The notes beneath the pieces were generated by a model. It searched no databases. It was given only the letters and a program-made list of their open reading frames with translations, and had not been told where the DNA came from. This document shows positions 31,759 through 43,523 of a DNA stretch of 64,000 nucleotides, piece by piece (positions within the stretch are counted from its first letter, which is position 1; each line of letters starts with the position of its first letter). The DNA comes from Sordariomycetes sp. S80-01Y (Eukaryota > Ascomycota > Sordariomycetes), in NCBI GenBank assembly GCA_037042185.1, contig JAXQJY010000021.1, positions 372,001 through 436,000 on the forward strand, written 5' to 3'. The translations under genes and the position numbers were made by a program.

Positions 31759-32661
31759 AGGGCCAATGGAGAACTTGAAGATCAGAATTCGTTTCATGCA
31801 TTACAAGGACAGACGTCAGAGTGAATATTAGACTTAATTCTGGCGGTGCATCGACCTACATGCTGGCGAGAAGTCGATCATTATCATAGTCTGGACTCAA
31901 AGTTAAGCAAGACCCTGCAAGACTTTTGTGGTATCAGAAATAGCTTTTTTTTGCACGCCTGATTCGAGCCTTGGACCACAGCCGTCGCCAAGTCTTCCCT
32001 TGCATCATCCATACAGTATCGGTTGGTCTCTGGCATACCAGCTGCATTTAGTACAATGACTGTTAACCCGATGTCAATATCTTCGAATCTCACGTGACCT
32101 TTTCAAACAGTGCAACCTGGATCTCTCTTTTGACTACTAAAGTGCTTTCGAGCTCCCATGGAAAAAAAAATATATCAGACCATCAGGCATTGTCTGTATG
32201 GAACAGGGAAGGATGGCACGGTGAGACATATAGGTCATACACGTGTGCCTTAACACATTTCGCTCAATGATGTTACCATTGAGTCTGTACATTCTCAACT
32301 TCAATTGTCGGCTAATTTCTGTTTGCGATAACTTACACGGTGACCCCTGTGGTGCGGGCGCGCCGAAAGCCGCGCGAGGTCCCGTCTTAAAGCCGTCAGC
32401 ATTTGGCAGTGCGACAATAAACATTGACATCGATGACGCGCTTGAAGACGCAGCTTGATGATGCGAACGACCGCTGAGAAGACTTGCTCACCTTGCAGCG
32501 CTTTTAAATCCCTGTGATAGGTCGGCAACACATTCTCGATACACCCGTCAAGACTTGCAGGGACAGCCGCGAGGTAGCACCGCCCTTGGGCCATCACGCG
32601 ACTTGTCCTCCACGACGCCAACGAGTCACGACAACGGCGCAGGCCGCCGTCAGCTCGCGAG
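31759..32661. other. Intergenic region between NamZ-like and TDT transporter genes
   Basis: About 900 bp, no gene found. Frames at 31884-32093, 32137-32430 and 32301-32786 (minus) have no domain; the last overlaps the transporter start antisense. It should carry the promoter of the downstream transporter. Confidence 0.4.
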
Positions 32662-33858
32662 ATGCCCAAAGACAAGCATGGAGCGAGCGAGAGTCCCGAG
32701 GATGGGTCCCAACCGCAAGCGAAAAGGAGGAAAGTCGGTCTCCGGGATCGACTGAAGCACTTTACTTGGGCCAACTTCACCTGCACACAGTCGACAGGTG
32801 CCGTCGCAACTCTGCTCTCAGAGACACCTCATCAGTTCCATGGTCTGCAGACGATTGGCAAGGTTGTCTTCATCATCCAGCTGCTCCTCGTCATGGTCTT
32901 CTGCACAGCAATGGTTGGGAGGTTCATCCTACACCCCGCCGCGTTCAAGAGATCATTCGTCAACCCTCCGGAGCTTTACTTCTTTGGGTCGTTCTGGCTC
33001 ACGTTGGCCACGGACATCCTCTGCATCCAAAAGTTTGGTGTACCAAGCGCGGGTGAATGGCTTCTCGTGGTGGTGCGTGTCTTGTTTTGGATGTACGCAG
33101 CAGTGACTTTGGTGTACACGTCGACTATCTTTGTCGTCCTGTTCGGCAGGAGAACAGTCACGCCAAACAAGATGCACCCAGCGGTTTTTCTTATGGTTTA
33201 CAATGCCATGCTTACAGGAACTGTCGCCTCCACGATTGCTGAGACCCAGCCGCCTGTGCAGAGAATGCCCATCATCGTTGCTGGTGTGGCATACCAAGGA
33301 CTGGGCTGGATTCTATGCCTTCTCCTACTCCCGCTTTTCCTAGGGAGCCTTTTTTCTAGTGGCTTGAGCAATCCAAATATGCGTCCCGGCCTCTTCATGT
33401 CAGTTGGATCGGTTGCGTATACGATCGTCGCTCTGATAGGCTGCGCGAGGGCTCTACCCGTGGGTTATGACTACTTTGCGAGTCATCCCAATGCAGTCGA
33501 GATACTTCAAGTTTGCGCCTTGTGGGTTGGCATTTTCCTGTGGCTTTTCAACTTTTGGTTATTCGCCATCGCTCTCATCGCCAATCTGCAAACCATGATT
33601 CCCCGGAAGGAAAAGGGTCAGAAGATGCAGCCGCGGATGCACTTCACCCTTTCGTGGTATGCCCTCATCTTCCCCAACGTGGGATTTGCGCTGGCGACGA
33701 CTTACATCGGCGAAGAGTTGGGGTCCGAGGCCATAAAGTGGATTGCATCAGCGATGACTGTTATAATCTTTGCCCTTTGGCTATTCGACCTCGGTTTGCA
33801 CCTCAAGTCACTGATCAAGCGGCAGATCATGTGGCCAGGCAAGGATGAGGATGCCTGA
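32662..33858 (+). CDS. TDT/SLAC1-family transporter (Mae1/Ssu1-like)
   Basis: Single exon, 398 aa, ten predicted transmembrane segments. This is the voltage-dependent anion channel/C4-dicarboxylate transporter fold (TehA, Mae1, Ssu1, SLAC1). The N-terminus is polar with KRRKVGLRDRLKHFTWANF leading into the first helix, where fungal members have the FTWAxF...STGAVATLL pattern. Other typical pieces are NPPELYFFGSFWLTLATDI, the central WILCLLLLPLFLGSLF and LSWYALIFPNVGFALATTYI. Fungal relatives export sulfite or import malate. The sequence does not say which. The plasma membrane is expected. It is not obviously tied to the adjacent amino-sugar genes, though it is same-strand with the NamZ-like gene. 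Confidence 0.87.
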   Translation: MPKDKHGASESPEDGSQPQAKRRKVGLRDRLKHFTWANFTCTQSTGAVATLLSETPHQFHGLQTIGKVVFIIQLLLVMVFCTAMVGRFILHPAAFKRSFVNPPELYFFGSFWLTLATDILCIQKFGVPSAGEWLLVVVRVLFWMYAAVTLVYTSTIFVVLFGRRTVTPNKMHPAVFLMVYNAMLTGTVASTIAETQPPVQRMPIIVAGVAYQGLGWILCLLLLPLFLGSLFSSGLSNPNMRPGLFMSVGSVAYTIVALIGCARALPVGYDYFASHPNAVEILQVCALWVGIFLWLFNFWLFAIALIANLQTMIPRKEKGQKMQPRMHFTLSWYALIFPNVGFALATTYIGEELGSEAIKWIASAMTVIIFALWLFDLGLHLKSLIKRQIMWPGKDEDA

Positions 33859-34916
33859 AGGACTTCCTTTCCTCTACTTAGCGCTAGAAGCTTAAATGAG
33901 AGACCAGACATCCCCGAGTGTCGCTAATTGCCTGCTTCGTCGCTCATAGCTAGAGGTTAATGACACTCAATCTTCCGCCATCCTGAATGGAAATATCCCG
34001 GTTCATCAGAGCTCCTATTTCCTGCCCCGGGGCCAACATTTTCATCCCACGCTTTCGCAAAAATGCTCGGTCACTTCGTGTCGGGTACCTTCCCCTTATC
34101 CGTATAACCACGGGGTGATCATTGTAACCAGGACAGTAACTTTGGTGTTGTTTCGGTTCTCATCTCTCAAGCTACCAGAGAAGCCGAGGAGGCCTCCTCT
34201 GTATGCATCAATCCTACATTAAGCTTAGACTCTGACAAGCACGAGATTCTGCAAGCCAGTGGCCAGAATGTGATTCAACTTGACGGTGGTTGTGAGTGCC
34301 CAGCTTGCAGATTCGCTGCTGAGAAATTGCAAGAATACATGAATGCCTGAATACATGGAAAATCCCCCACAAATCTCAAATATATCACTTGGTTCAACTG
34401 ATCATTTGTCTTTATCTTGCTGTCCCACGACGTGATCCCTGAGCAACTGTTGGCTACCCTGCACCACCAAGGACTGGTCTGTGAGCGAAGTTGAATCGCC
34501 CATATACGGGGAAAATGTGTGAAATAGACGATGAATAAAATAGAAACGTTTCCATAGTACTAGTAAGTATTCTTGTACACATTCGTAGAGGGTTGCCTAT
34601 TCCAAGCTGAGTATTAATACCGCCAATAGCCACTCGCCTTAGCCACACAGCTTTGATAATGTTGTCGTTCCCAAAAATCGCAATGAGAAACGTGAACATT
34701 AGCTAGGCAGAACTTCCGAGACTAAATCATTACCAATTTCCAGCTGCTCACTATGCATGGATATCTTTCATGGTTCTTCAAACCGTAAACGGTAGTATAA
34801 GTGCTGAGAGCGGAGGAGGTGCAAGTGCAAGTATTGGACTGAGGTTCGAGTATTTGTGCTCAGAGGTGTGGCATGTGCTTTTTCGAATGCACCATCGTTG
34901 CACACTAGATCTTAGA
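33859..34916. other. Intergenic region between convergent genes
   Basis: About 1.06 kb, AT-richer than its flanks, between the transporter (plus) and the Rpc53 gene (minus). The frame at 34454-34699 has no domain. No repeat boundary recognised. Confidence 0.4.
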
Positions 34917-36505
34917 TTAGGTTTGCATACCTCCATCGACCTCTAGATCTTTGGGATCGACTTCCCATTCTTCTTCCTCCGCCCAGACGGGAGCCAGCAC
35001 AAACCGCCCCATTATCTTGCCCATGCCGATGCTCTCCCCGCCGTTGATGCCGGGCTGAGGCTTCTCGTCGTTTTGCTCAAGAATGACTGCTGTCGTGAGA
35101 AAGTTCATTCCCGTTGCTGGGCTCATCTCCAGTATCCTGCCACCCCAGTCGAGCTCGACCTTGCCTGACTTCCGGACATTCATCTTTCCAACCATGCCGC
35201 CCTCCGTCAGTAAGGACGACATGAAACCATTCTTATCTTCCGGATCATCCTCTTTCCTCGCTTCTGCTTCCTCCGCTGTCAAGTCCACGGGCGTGTCACT
35301 CTCTGCGGGCGGCGCGTCGGCCATCGTGAACTCCTCTGCCTCGGGATCTGCCTTGACCTTGCTCTTCGGCTTATCGCCTGGTTTCAAAGGCGGAAGCAAT
35401 GGCGGGAACTGGAAGAGGTACATTCGCCCGTCCTTGTTGGCGGGACCCTGTGACTTCGCCTCCCCGTCCTCTTCGATCGTGACTGAGCCAAGCTCACTTC
35501 TTAACAAGTCGAGGTCTTGCTGAATGACACGATCCTCCGGATCTTTCGGAGGCCCTTTCTTGATCTTGACTTCGACCTTGGGCTTCGTTTCCTTTTCCAC
35601 CTTTTCATCAACATCCATCTTCTCCTCTGCTTCCTTTTTGACGAACGGCTTTGGGGTATCCCAGACCCCCTCCTCAGGCGGCTGCTCTGGTATAGGCTGC
35701 GTGGCTTCTCGACTGCTGTCGTCTACAACCACAGTCTCCTCTTCGCCAGCATTTTCGGCAGCCTCCAGCTCTGCAGTCGTCGCGACCACAACTTCCGCTT
35801 CCTTGTGCGCTTTCCGGTAGATACCCATCGGTAGAACGGTTGTACGCTGACCAAGAGTTGCCATCATGGCTTCGTCGTCGCTGTCGAGCTCTTCTTCGGG
35901 TTCCATAACGTGTAATCGGTCGGCGTTGATTCGTGCTTCTCGATTTGGGTCCCGCGCTTCGCCAAAGCCTTTCTCGCCCTTCACGCGCGATGAACCGCCT
36001 CTGAAGCCGCCCGCACCACCACCTCCAGCCATGCCGCTGCCCAGACCAAAGCCGCCGCCGCCGTCACCTCCGCCAAACCTACCTCCACCGCCTGCGATTG
36101 TTAGAGCCCGTCGGCCTGTCGCTATCACGAGGAAGAGAGCTTACCTCCAAGTCCTGCCAGAGGACCACTGGCAGTCAACGCCCCTCCCCTGCCGCCTCTC
36201 GCACCCATTGCATCTCCACGGCTTCGCTTCGAGCGGAGCTTTCCTCGTGTAGCCCTGGCTTCCTGCGCGGCTCGGTCGCTCGCCTTCTTCTCCTCTTGTC
36301 GGGCTATGGAGTCTCGCTCCGCTTCATCGCGACGAATGTTCTTTGGTCGGAAGCGCGCAGTGGTTGGAGCAGAGGCGCCGCGGCCGCCTCGTGTTGTGCT
36401 GGGTGTGCGGCTTGGAGTTGGTGTCGCACTGGATCGAGAGGTGTTGGAGGGGCCTGCTGCGGCTCCAGCGCGGCCTCGCGCGCTGCCTCGACCGCCGCGA
36501 TTCAT
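34917..36505 (-). CDS. RPC53: RNA polymerase III subunit Rpc53/RPC4
   Basis: Two exons on the minus strand (36505-36145 and 36091-34917; 53-bp intron, GTAAGC) give 511 aa. Rpc53 pairs with Rpc37 in a TFIIF-like module that helps initiation, termination and reinitiation by nuclear Pol III. The N-terminus is arginine/glycine-rich (NRGGRGSARGRAG), then RFRPKNIRRDEAERDSIARQ. A glycine-rich stretch surrounds the exon junction, and a long charged linker runs from about 220 to 340. The conserved RPC4 C-terminal domain shows RMYLFQFPPLLPPLKPG, GGMVGKMNVRKSGKVELDWG and GRFVLAPVWAEEEEWEVDP. The conserved block near the end is what identifies it. A polar linker of this length is usual in fungi. Confidence 0.92.
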
Positions 36506-36910
36506 GGTGAAGTCGGCTTGAAGGTGCTATAACATTGGATCAGGTTACAATTGACCATGAAAACCAAAGCGTGGGTTCGGAATGTTGTTGAAAATGCAAA
36601 TATTAGGCTCCGAAAAAAAGTTGAGGATGGAATGTCGACGGGATGATTTCGTGGTGGGGTCCGAGAATGTGTCATTCACCCCGCCGAGTCCAAGCTCAGA
36701 TATGGAGACATTTGAGGTCCACGTTAGCTGTATTTACTTACGAATTGTGCTCTCTATCTCTAAATTCAATGAAGCTATACATATGTACTGCGTAAATTTG
36801 TCGGGCTTCTTCCCTCGAATGAAGTTGCGAGATACGTCTAGACTCGGTTGCAGGACTTCTCTATAGAAGCCAAATAGGCTAGATGCAAGATATCTCGAAG
36901 CCGCTAACAA
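36506..36910. other. Intergenic region between ureD 3' end and Rpc53 start
   Basis: About 400 bp holding the RPC53 promoter and the ureD 3' UTR; both genes are on the minus strand. Nothing else seen. Confidence 0.4.
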
Positions 36911-37900
36911 TCACCTCAGGCACATCAGCGCATCGTCCCCAAATTGCGAGGCGATTGTGCCCTCCTTGAGCAGCATCGCTGCTAGCCACTCTCTGGCCGC
37001 TTCGACAGTCCTTGCGCCAAGCTTGACAACTACACAGCCACGGACCTGAGCTGCGGACCACAGGACACCACTGTCCTTCTCCTTATTGATCCTCGCTGAC
37101 CGCCAGCGCTCCAGTTCCGATAGCTGACTATCCTCCTTGACCTGGTCTTCTAAGGTACGAAAGTCGCGCGCTCCAATGCGCGGGAGTGCATCGAACTCCT
37201 TGAGGAAAAAGTCCCCTACGGGATCCATCCGCTCGCCACGAGTGATGAGAGTGCCAAAGACGCCCAATTTGTGCATGGTTTCTCTCAGCGGTCGCCCTAG
37301 CATCATGCTTTCAGGTCCGGATAGCTCAACCGTGTCCCGCACCAGTAGCCTCGATTTCCCACCCGTGCCAGCTCCCCTTAGCCAAACCTCATTGCAGCCT
37401 TTCCAGCGAACAAAGCCCCAGTCCTCTCCGCGCGCAACTCGGCCCTGGGTGACCCAGTCCAAGAAGCACAAGGACGATGCAGCACCCACCGTGAACATTT
37501 GCTTCTGGAAATAGACGCTGTCCTCGAATGGCTGGACCGGATCGGGCAGCAAGCACAGAGCGGCGCCATCCTCGACCTGCACATGCAGGGTCTGGCTTGT
37601 GAGAACATCTGGTGTTGGGGACTTGAAGATCTTGGTGTGGCCTTGAGTGACAAGGCTCAGCTTTGAGCCACTTTTGACAGCGATGTAGAGGTTGACGCTA
37701 TCACCTCCTACCAGGCCACCACCGTAAGAGAGTAGGAAAACTAGCACACTTTTGTGCTCGACTGAAGGGCTTGGGGATATGAGCTTCAGAGGGTATTGGT
37801 ACGTAATGGTTTCCAAGCCACTACCCCCTGCAGGAAGTGGTTTGACGAGGATGTGGCCTTCACCCGCAGCTGAGGATGATGTCGGGAAGGGGGAGTTCAT
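36911..37900 (-). CDS. ureD: Urease accessory protein UreD
   Basis: Single exon, 329 aa. UreD (UreH in some bacteria) binds apo-urease and, with UreF and UreG, delivers nickel to the active site in the cytosol. Family blocks are easy to see: LVKPLPAGGSGLETITYQYP, VFLLSYGGGLVGGDSVNL, LSLVTQGHTKIFKS, LLPDPVQPFEDSVYFQ, LDWVTQGRVARGEDW and LLVRDTVELSGPE. Length fits fungal orthologues. It lies away from other urease genes, which is normal in fungi. It is divergent from the cohesin gene across 500 bp. Confidence 0.95.
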   Translation of the reverse strand: MNSPFPTSSSAAGEGHILVKPLPAGGSGLETITYQYPLKLISPSPSVEHKSVLVFLLSYGGGLVGGDSVNLYIAVKSGSKLSLVTQGHTKIFKSPTPDVLTSQTLHVQVEDGAALCLLPDPVQPFEDSVYFQKQMFTVGAASSLCFLDWVTQGRVARGEDWGFVRWKGCNEVWLRGAGTGGKSRLLVRDTVELSGPESMMLGRPLRETMHKLGVFGTLITRGERMDPVGDFFLKEFDALPRIGARDFRTLEDQVKEDSQLSELERWRSARINKEKDSGVLWSAAQVRGCVVVKLGARTVEAAREWLAAMLLKEGTIASQFGDDALMCLR

Positions 37901-38401
37901 GACGGGCGACGACTGTCGCGTCGGGGGCTATTTCGTGTATTCAGGGGTCGTTCAAGTGTCTCATCATGTTGGGCATGTCTTTTCCAACACGGGAGAAGAA
38001 TATAGATGAGGCCACAGGTCAAGTGAGGGCCATTGGGTGTCGTTGAAAAGTAGTAGTGTATTAGGGATCTTATCTTCGTTTGTGGTTATGTACTCTGGAG
38101 GAGCGCCTTCTGAGATTGGCTGATGACAGCGCTGTTTGAAGTGGAGCAAAATTGAGCTGTTTCATTGGCCTCGGACAGCCGACGTTTGTCCGCAAAAGCC
38201 GTGCAGCTCAGTTGCACCGCCAGGGTTCAGTGGCAGCGGCGTACCGACCCCCCGACGCGCTCCTCCATAATAATAGCAGCCCACTTCAACGGCGCAAGCG
38301 ACCAACTCTACGCGACAATACAACGCAACGCGACGCACAGCACCGCAACGCACCGCAACTCTCGAGATCAGGCTGGCGCTTCCTGATCTTCGCCACCGCA
38401 G
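37901..38401. promoter_or_regulatory. Divergent promoter of ureD and the cohesin Scc3 gene
   Basis: About 500 bp. A stretch of repeated CGCAACGC/GCACCGCAACGC words lies near 38311-38358, upstream of the cohesin gene. No other motif stands out. Confidence 0.4.
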
Positions 38402-41400
38402 ATGCAGTCTGCGCGCCGCCCACTGCAAGAAATCATGGACAACAACGCCACCTCCAGTCCAGACCCTGAGACAGCGCGTCGCCGCTCTGGACGCGTCTCG
38501 ACACAACCCAACAGATTCGCGCCAGATCCGTCTGCGACGAAAAGAAAGCGCGATGGTGCCGACGACGACGAGAACGATGTCCCGGAATTGGACTCGGAGG
38601 GCAGCGACGACCCCGATGAGAGTTCTGACGACGAGCCCGCGCCGTCGCGCAGACGATCGGCAGCCAAGTCCAAACGCGCGAAAAAGCCAGCGAACAAGAA
38701 GCCCAAGATAAATGGCAACGGTCCTGAAGGCGGCAGCCGCACAATGACTCTGCCTCGCATGCCCAAGAAGCCGACGCGCTTGGACGTAGATGGCAAGAGT
38801 AATCAGTTATACAGTATGTTTGCGATGCACATAATGGAAGGACGATTCTAATGGAATATAGCGGAAATATTCGGCTCGGGTGAACTGCCGAACATTGTCG
38901 CGCAACAGTGGTTCGAAGGCTATCGAAAGAACGAGGCCGCAGCCGTGCTGGAGCTCATCAATTGCGTGCTACTGTGCGTTGGCTGCAACGCGACTGTGAC
39001 CATTGACGATATTCGCGATCCCGACAACATCCCGAACAGATTGGCAGATCTTCAAGATCAATATCAAGAGGTTCGACACTGTCACGAATCGATGTGGTCC
39101 ATGCTAACCTGTATAAGCAACAAGAAACTGAGTACCCCCTCATATCGAAAGCGAAGACAGCCAGGTCCTGGCGCGAGCTACTGGTATCCTTCTTCACGGC
39201 TCTTGTTGATGTTTTCCACGAGTCGGAACTCCTTTACAAGGACAAGGACTTCATAGAGAACATACTCGCATGGCTTGGCCCGATGTCCTCCACGGCCATG
39301 CGGCCGTTCCGTCACACCGCGACCACTATTTCCCTCGCTATCACCACTGGGCTTGTTGAGGCCTCGTCTACGCTTGACCACAGAATCACCAACATAGAGC
39401 AGCAGCTCAATGCGTCCAAGCGCAGCACAGCCAAGGCCAAGTCTTTCGAAATCGGATTGAACTTGAATGAGGCTACCGAGTACCGCAAGGCTTGCGGCGA
39501 GTTCCTCCAATCCTTCTTCGACACAATTTTTGTGCACCGATACCGCGACACCGACCCAAGGATCCGTTGCGAGTGTGTTGAGGCTTTGGGCTCGTGGATC
39601 TTGGGGCTTCCTGACACCTTCAATGACCCTCAATACCTACGCTATCTAGGATGGATGCTCTCAGATACGAGCCACCTTACACGCCAAGAAGTTCTCAAGC
39701 AGCTTGCCAAGATCTTCAAGCGCGATTCCGAATCTCTAGGACATTTCATTGATCGGTTCCGACCTCGTCTTGTTGAGATGGCCACGCGCGACGCGGATGT
39801 CTCTGTACGGGTTGCAGCCATTGCCGTCGTTGATGCACTTCGCTCCGCAGCTCAACTTGAGCCCGATGAGATCGACACAATCGGCGAGCTGATTTTTGAC
39901 AGTGAGACAAGAGTTCGCAAAGCCGTTGTCGGGTTCTTTGTTGCTTGCGTTGGCGACGGCCTGGAGGCCAAGATTGAAGAAATCGGCGGCAACGATGTCT
40001 TGGAGGAGTTCGACGGCGTTGATGAGGAGGATTTCGAGTCCCCGAGGAGAGAATGGCTAAACGTCAAGGCCCTTGCCGAGACCTTGGCCAGCTACGATGC
40101 CCGAATTGAAGAGCGTCAACAAGATACGACGGCTGCCGGACTCGATGTCGCTGTCGATCTTCTAGGTGCCTCTGCACCGGAGACTCGCATCTCGCTGGCT
40201 GCTCAAGTATTATACGACAAGATCCCCGAGGTCAAGCAATGGCAGATTCTTTCCGGCTACTTGCTATATGATCACACAATCAGCACACGGAAGAAATCGA
40301 GGTCCAAAGAGGGGCCCGAGGCAGCTTTTAAGAGAGCCGTTGCCCCGGAGCCTGCTGAGGAGACTATTCTACTCAAGGTCCTAGCCTCAGCTGTGAAGAC
40401 CAGTCTGGCGCAAAGTGCTGAGCTTGACAAAGGCAAACGCAGGGGCCAGAGGATGGAAGGTGCCGAGCAGCAGGAACAGACTGCCATTGAGTTGGCGAGC
40501 ATGATCCCTGCGTTGCTGGACAAGTTTGAGGCCGATCCTGAGACAGCAACGATTGTGCTGAGGCTGGAGCACCTGCTAAATCTTGGAATCTTCCAACAAC
40601 TACGGCAAGACTCCAGCAAGTACGAGAAGCTGTTGGATGAAGTCTGCGCGCAGTTCAGCCGTCATGACGATAGCAGAGTCATCGCGGAAGCAGCCGCAGC
40701 TCTCTTGCACGCTCGTCAGCATGAGGAGTTGGAGGAGCTCGTTGACCAGAAGCTTTCAAATCTCTGGGAGACCTCTATCACGGCTCTGAGGAACCTTGAT
40801 GGCAGCGCTGAGCTCTCTGTCCGGGGTAATCTCGACGCTGGGACACTTCGTACTTTGCGAAATATGCTTGTTAAGATTAGCAAGCTCGCCGGCATCGCCG
40901 ACTGTGTGGATGTGATGGACGTGGAGGGCGGCGAGAACAACCAATATGGCTCAACTGCTACCGTTATCGACATCCTGTGCCAGATCGTCCACCGTGGTAG
41001 ATACGAACCTCAGGAGGAAGAGATTGACGACCTTGAAGACGAGGTCGTCTCCTATGCCATCAAGAGCGTCCAGTTCTATTTCATGTGGCGGACGCACAGC
41101 ATCTCAAAGTTGCTGTCGCAGGGTACGACGATCTCAGACCTTACGCTCAGCCGACTGTCGGTCCTGCGCCAGACCTACCGTCGTTTCCTCATCGAAACGC
41201 TGTCGTCACGAGCGGCAATCGACCAACTTCGTCTCTACGCCACTGGCAGTCTCTGCGACCTTCATCTTACGTTTGCAACGCTGCGACAACCGATCAAGAA
41301 CTTCGCTCCTGCCAAGAACTCTGGCATCCCAGTCACCGCGGCCGATGGTCTCAAAACCCTGACGCAAGACGTCGAGCCTGGTCTGATCAATGAGCTGATC

Positions 41401-41970
41401 TCCATCTTCGACGGCGCCGAGAAGTCGTATGCCAAGAAACTCAAGCGTGAGCGCACACTCAATGGCCCTGCAGACGACGAAGACCCCGCCGATGACGAAG
41501 ACGATGAGGACGACGAAGATCTCGACAGCCTATCACCAGAAGAGCGCGCGGCGGCTGAACTTAAGGCGGAGAAGGCCCTGTGCGAGCTCACTGGCAAGTA
41601 CGTCATGGCTCTCGCGGCCAAGGTCCTCGACAACTCCGGGCCCAACAAGGGTAAGCTGCGACGTCGCATGCTGCGCAACCAGGGCAAGTTGGGCCACAAT
41701 TTCAAGGCAGTGCTTGACTACCTTGACGAGGACAAGTTCTTGCGCAAGAGCGCTGGTAGCAAGAAGCCCACAAACAAACCTGGTATGCCAGCCCAGCCGG
41801 CCAAGTCCGCCGAGGTCATCGAAGATGACGACGAGGCAGAGGACGAGGATATCTACCAAAACTCCGAGAAGGGCGGTGATCTGGAAGCAGACCCCATCGA
41901 GGACGAGCCGGAAGAGCCGGACACGCCGAAGCAAAATAACGAGAGAGAAGAATCGATCCTTGGAGACTAG
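38402..41970 (+). CDS. SCC3: Cohesin subunit Scc3 (SA/STAG family)
   Basis: Three exons (38402-38813, 38862-39070, 39118-41970) give 1157 aa in exact phase. The second intron has GTTCGA as donor with a GCTAAC branch site. Scc3 binds the Scc1 kleisin and DNA, and supports cohesin loading in the nucleus. The N-terminal 135 residues are disordered, acidic and basic by turns. The STAG domain begins near 140 with TEIFGSGELPNIVAQQW and continues through FFTALVDVFHESELLYKDKD and FRHTATTISLAITTGL. The SCD region follows with FVHRYRDTDPRIRCECVEAL and DTSHLTRQEVLKQLAKIF. HEAT repeats fill the middle. The C-terminus is acidic with a long D/E run around 790-810 and a basic patch after it. An in-frame ATG at 38435 could also serve as start. 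Confidence 0.93.
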
Positions 41971-42221
41971 GATTACTTAAGACTTGACGAGTTGACGGAT
42001 GGCTTGGGTTCTCAGGATTGCTGGTCAGGGTATCGCGAAGATTTTGCCGGGCGGATTTTTATTCGCTGTATTTCGTTTCCTTCCAAGGCAGGCTTATGTA
42101 CATAGCGGCTTGAGATATGTCTGCGGTGTTATGCGAGGATATCACGATGATGGTTCGTAATTGCAGGCGTTCTTTTCACTCCCATCCATTCGACATACTC
42201 ATCGCCCTTTCGTGCCACTGA

Positions 42222-43068
42222 TTATCGCGCTGTGTAGCCTCCATCAAGCCTGATGTCAGTCCCGTTGATATTCAAACTCTCGTCCTTGCACAGCCAGTCC
42301 ACAATACTCGCCACCTCCTCAGGCTCTGCAAACTTGCCCGTCGGGACGTTCCGCTGGTACTCTTCCCTCACGCGCTCGTCGGCCCACGCCTTCTTGCCCA
42401 GCGCCGTCCACACCGGCCCCGGGGACACGGAGTTGCTCGTGATGCCATGCTTGCCCCACTCATTGGCCTGGCAGCGCGTCAAGCCCAGGACGCCGGCCTT
42501 GGAGGCGCAGTAGGCGCCGTGGTTGTCGAGGGCGACGTGCGCCGCCTGGCTCGAGATGTTGACTATGCGCCCGGGACGGTCCTGGCCGACCGCTTTCTTG
42601 TGGGCGAGGAAGAGGCGCGCGAAGGCCTGCCCGGTCAGGGTCGGTCCGTAGAGGTTGATCATGTAATGTCTCATGATGTCCTCGGGGTCCGTCTCCTCGA
42701 GCTTGCTCAGGTTCACGTAGCCGGCGCTGTTGACTAGGGCCCAGGGGAAGGCCCCGCCGCCCTTCACTTCGGGGTCATTTTCGATGGCCTGGAATGCTTC
42801 GTTGACGGACGTAGCAGAGGTGATGTCGCAGGCGTAGGTTGAGATGTTGGCCGGTGCGGAGGACCCGTATACTTGTTCTAGGACGGGAGCTACGGAGGGC
42901 TTCTCAAACGGCGCGTACAGAAGGGCCAACTTATGGCCCTGTGAAAGTAGCAGTTTCCCCACCGAAGAGCCGATGCCGCCTAGGTATGTTAGTGAGGTTC
43001 TTGAACGAGTGAGATATGGACCGACCTATGCCGCCTGAGATGATGGCGAGACGGGGCGAGGATGCCAT
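42222..43068 (-). CDS. Short-chain dehydrogenase/reductase
   Basis: Two exons on the minus strand (43068-43026 and 42979-42222; 46-bp intron) give 266 aa, a classical SDR length. The cofactor-binding glycine motif is formed across the junction (IISGGIGGIGSSVGKLL, residues 9-25). WALVNSAGYVN supplies the NNAG-like motif. The catalytic triad appears as NISS (Ser about 154), then YCASK (Tyr/Lys about 168-172) in DNHGAYCASKAGVLGLTR. The C-terminal NGTDIRLDGGYTAR is typical. NAD(P)-dependent oxidoreduction of a carbonyl or alcohol is expected; the substrate is unknown. The donor GTCGGT is not consensus, so exon 1 is inferred from phase and the glycine motif. Confidence 0.85.
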
Positions 43069-43523
43069 GACGGCAGAAACAAGGCTACAGCGCACCCTGT
43101 TATCAATTGAGCAATGTGGGAACTGCAATTGTCCAGTAGAACAAAAACGAGAATGACAGCTCGTAGATGAGTTGGGCGACTGGGCTCACAGGCATCGTCT
43201 TATGCGGAGTTGCTGATGACTAAGGAGTCTTGGGGTCGGTCCATCACGACTCCATCGCCACTCCACCTCCTTTCTCCATCAGCAACATTCCCGCGTCCCA
43301 TAATTGAACAAGTAGGTTCGAATGTGGCGCAGAATCTGTACATTTAAGAGTAGTTCTGAAGTATTTCCAAGTTTTCTAAACCAAGTCCACCAAGAACGCC
43401 TTGCTACAATACACTTGCATTAATCAAACAGATAGCGCAGCACACCCAGCAACTTCACATCCGTTGTCGACATCATGATCCATGGGCGCTGATACCTCTG
43501 AAAGAACCCTACATGGCTTTCAA
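43069..43523. other. Intergenic region between SDR start and pot1 3' end
   Basis: About 455 bp holding the SDR promoter and the 3' UTR of pot1; both on the minus strand. Nothing else seen. Confidence 0.4.
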